Shown one piece after another: positions 62,111 through 64,000 of a stretch of 64,000 bases of DNA. Both the position numbers and the translations under genes were made by a program. How positions within the stretch are numbered: the stretch's first letter is position 1; each line of letters begins with the position of its first letter. The stretch comes from Macrotrachela quadricornifera (taxonomy: Eukaryota; Rotifera; Eurotatoria; Philodinida; Philodinidae): NCBI GenBank assembly GCA_022393335.1, contig JAJEKB010021383.1, positions 1,462,633 through 1,526,632 of the forward strand, in the 5' to 3' direction. The notes beneath the pieces are model-generated. The model saw nothing but the letters and a program-made list of their open reading frames with translations. It ran no database searches and had not been told where the DNA came from.

Positions 62111-63547
62111 ATAAATATGATTCATTTACAAGTAAGTATAAATGGAATTTCAATAGTGTATCACTTGATTTTGTTGAATTACTTTGAGTATTACTATTAA
62201 TTTTGGCATATACTAATGAATAAAGTACCATACGAAAGTGATTTGAAACTAAAGTTTCGTTATATTGTCAAATAAATTCAATATGTTCATCTATAGAATT
62301 AAATGTCGCTGGAATTTTATTCAGATATAAATACAACTTCATTAGATGTTTTGAAAATAAAGCGCACAAGAAAGTATTTTAAATTCTATGATATTATCTA
62401 GAATGTTAATTACTTAACGATGTTGAATGAAAACATATAAACTTTAATCTAGAAGTAGAACATACATAATTTGATAAAATTACTTCGTTATCTTTAGAGT
62501 TAATATTTTACAAGTTAATTATCTATATTTGAAAATCAAACGAATTTGTATTGTCTATATTTATTGACTTTTCATAAAATGGTTATCATACACATAAATT
62601 CATTATAGACAGAAAAAAACTTCATATTATATAAACACTATTTTAATTGGTTACATTTCTAATTTAATTTCTTAATGAACTATAGATTTCAGCAATGAAA
62701 TCACTGTGATAATCGTTATATAATCCTAACAAGATATCTATCAATCATTAGAATATCATATATTCTTAGTGCGCTCAACTGATATATGTGTCCATGCTCT
62801 TCCTGTCATCCTTTGTATTCATTATATATCTGTTCACTTTTGCTTATCTCACATGTTTATATTACCTATATTGTATTGTCTTACTCTTGATTGATGATAT
62901 GACGAGAATAGAGAGAAATGAATGATATAAAACAAAAAGAGAAGAATTAATAAAGACAATTAGAGTTATATCGTACGTTTTTCACTACAAGTGTCTACAT
63001 TATATGATATAATTAAAATTACTGATTATTACAATGAATAACATAAGATATGAGAACTAATTGATCAGTCAAAAAAAAAGAAAATTTCTTTTTTCGTAAT
63101 CTGATAGAAAAAAGAATTGTGTTCTTAGACAATGTATAAAAGATTATTAAGTTAAAATTGTTTATTCTTAATGTACGCTATTTTTTATATAAAATTATCG
63201 ATCGAAATATTGTATTTCAAATTATCTTAATCAATAATATTAATATTTTTTTGTTTCAACAATCGTTAAGTTAGGGATGATAATTATTTATTTATTCTTT
63301 CATTCTATCAATATGAAATCAATATAAATAGATAATATTTAGGTAAATATTGAAATAAACCAAAAAAACAAAAAACAAAATTTGTCAAGGCGATCATGAA
63401 AGAAATAGTGTTATTATTTTTTTTTCTCTATAATAACCATACACAACACGTTATGTTCCACTTCAATAAATATGATAGAAAGAAAGTGTCTATAAAATAG
63501 AAAAATAGAAAAATATGACTTGATTACGTATTATTTCATAGTAAATA
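62111..63547. other. Intergenic with a degraded coding-like segment
   Basis: Minus strand at about 62345-62150 reads NKIPATFNSIDEHIEFI, stop, QYNETLVSNHFRMVLYSLV then YAKINSN. It looks like a decayed exon of an unrecognised gene. The remainder up to the GDSL gene is AT-rich with no feature seen. Confidence 0.4.
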
Positions 63548-64000
63548 ATGTATTCGACAGTTTGTTTGATCTTACTTTTTTCTCTAAGTTCTGGTTTCAG
63601 ACTTAATCTTGGATTAATTCGCTTTTATGAGGTTGTTATTTTTGGTGATTCAATATCAGATACAGGTAATGTTTATAAATTAACAAATGGTACATGGCCT
63701 ATTGTTCCACCTTATTATCAAGGTCGATTTTGTAATGGTCCTAATTGGGTGGACAAATTGAATGTCTTAAAGAAATCTAATTATGCCTATGGTAGTGCAA
63801 CAACAGATCGTAATTTTGTTCAAGGCTTAACAAGACTTGATACAATTCCTGTACCTGGTGTTCGACAGGAAATTGAAACGTATTTAAGTGATACATCTAA
63901 CACAACTATTAACTTTGATCGTACACTTTATGTTGTTTGGGCTGGTAGTAATGATTTTGTTTATAATCAAACTGTTGGTATACCAAGAATAGTACAAAGT
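63548..64000 (+). CDS. Secreted GDSL/SGNH-family esterase or lipase, 5' part
   Basis: Open from ATG at 63548 to the window end (151 codons, no intron so far). Residues 1-17 form a signal peptide (MYSTVCLILLFSLSSGF). Block I is VIFGDSISDTGN with the nucleophile Ser35. Block III is VWAGSNDF (residues 130-137), giving the oxyanion-hole Asn. Block V with the Asp-His pair lies beyond the window. The 'FGDS.SDTGN' form with an early Gly-Arg-Phe (QGRFCNGPNW) is that of extracellular GDSL lipases and lecithinase-like enzymes. They hydrolyse ester bonds in lipids or acylated sugars; the substrate here is unknown. Such enzymes in bdelloids could be of bacterial or fungal origin, but nothing seen here proves it. 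Confidence 0.9.
   Translation, partial: MYSTVCLILLFSLSSGFRLNLGLIRFYEVVIFGDSISDTGNVYKLTNGTWPIVPPYYQGRFCNGPNWVDKLNVLKKSNYAYGSATTDRNFVQGLTRLDTIPVPGVRQEIETYLSDTSNTTINFDRTLYVVWAGSNDFVYNQTVGIPRIVQS

Overview
The window is eukaryotic and strongly AT-rich. Coding DNA is broken by many short GT-AG introns (often 42-75 bp), with a few longer introns holding repeat DNA. Small introns, F-box/leucine-rich-repeat and NHL-repeat families, a secreted sialidase and many decayed transposons together suggest a bdelloid rotifer (Rotaria/Adineta type). That is inference from gene style; no marker gene here proves it. A run of ten N at 48196-48205 shows the sequence is a scaffold.

Layout. 0-3 kb: repeat DNA, including a 154-bp tandem repeat with a palindromic core in two clusters. 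3.0-7.5 kb: a gene or gene pair encoding a membrane-anchor segment and a secreted protein; one intron holds two near-palindromic elements. 7.5-11 kb: dispersed repeat DNA, an orphan exon and a Thr-rich gene. 11.2-17.2 kb: a large tandem array with a 93-bp unit. 17.2-20.9 kb: no confident gene. 20.9-25.7 kb (+): an F-box/LRR gene whose 19 LRR exons, each exactly 84 nt, repeat every ~143 bp together with their introns. 25.7-29.8 kb: repeats only. 29.8-31.5 kb (-): NHL beta-propeller gene. 33.7-36.2 kb (+): a SPRY-like secreted protein and an exo-sialidase. 36.4-43.5 kb (-): a 22-exon TRPM-type cation channel whose large introns carry transposon insertions. 44.1-47.3 kb (-): a 17-exon neprilysin-like M13 peptidase. 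50.9-52.5 kb (+): a kyphoscoliosis-peptidase/transglutaminase-like protein lacking the catalytic Cys. 54.1-55.1 kb: a mariner-type element with long terminal repeats and a dead transposase. 58.2-59.5 kb (+): an LRR gene, incomplete at its 5' end. 60.3-62.4 kb: remnants of a hAT/ZMYM1-like transposase and a flavin monooxygenase. 63.5 kb to the end (+): the 5' part of a secreted GDSL hydrolase.

The genes do not form one pathway. A loose theme is the cell surface and extracellular space: sialidase, SPRY-like, NHL, neprilysin, GDSL and mucin-like proteins are all predicted secreted or membrane-anchored, and the TRPM channel is a membrane sensor. The exon models for the TRPM, neprilysin, sialidase, NHL, F-box/LRR, transglutaminase-like and 4.4-7.5 kb genes were built by hand from splice signals. 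Their summed coding lengths are multiples of three and all exon phases agree, which supports them strongly.

The most unusual structures are the two tandem arrays (the 93-bp satellite and the 143-bp exon-intron LRR array) and the two long palindromes inside one intron.
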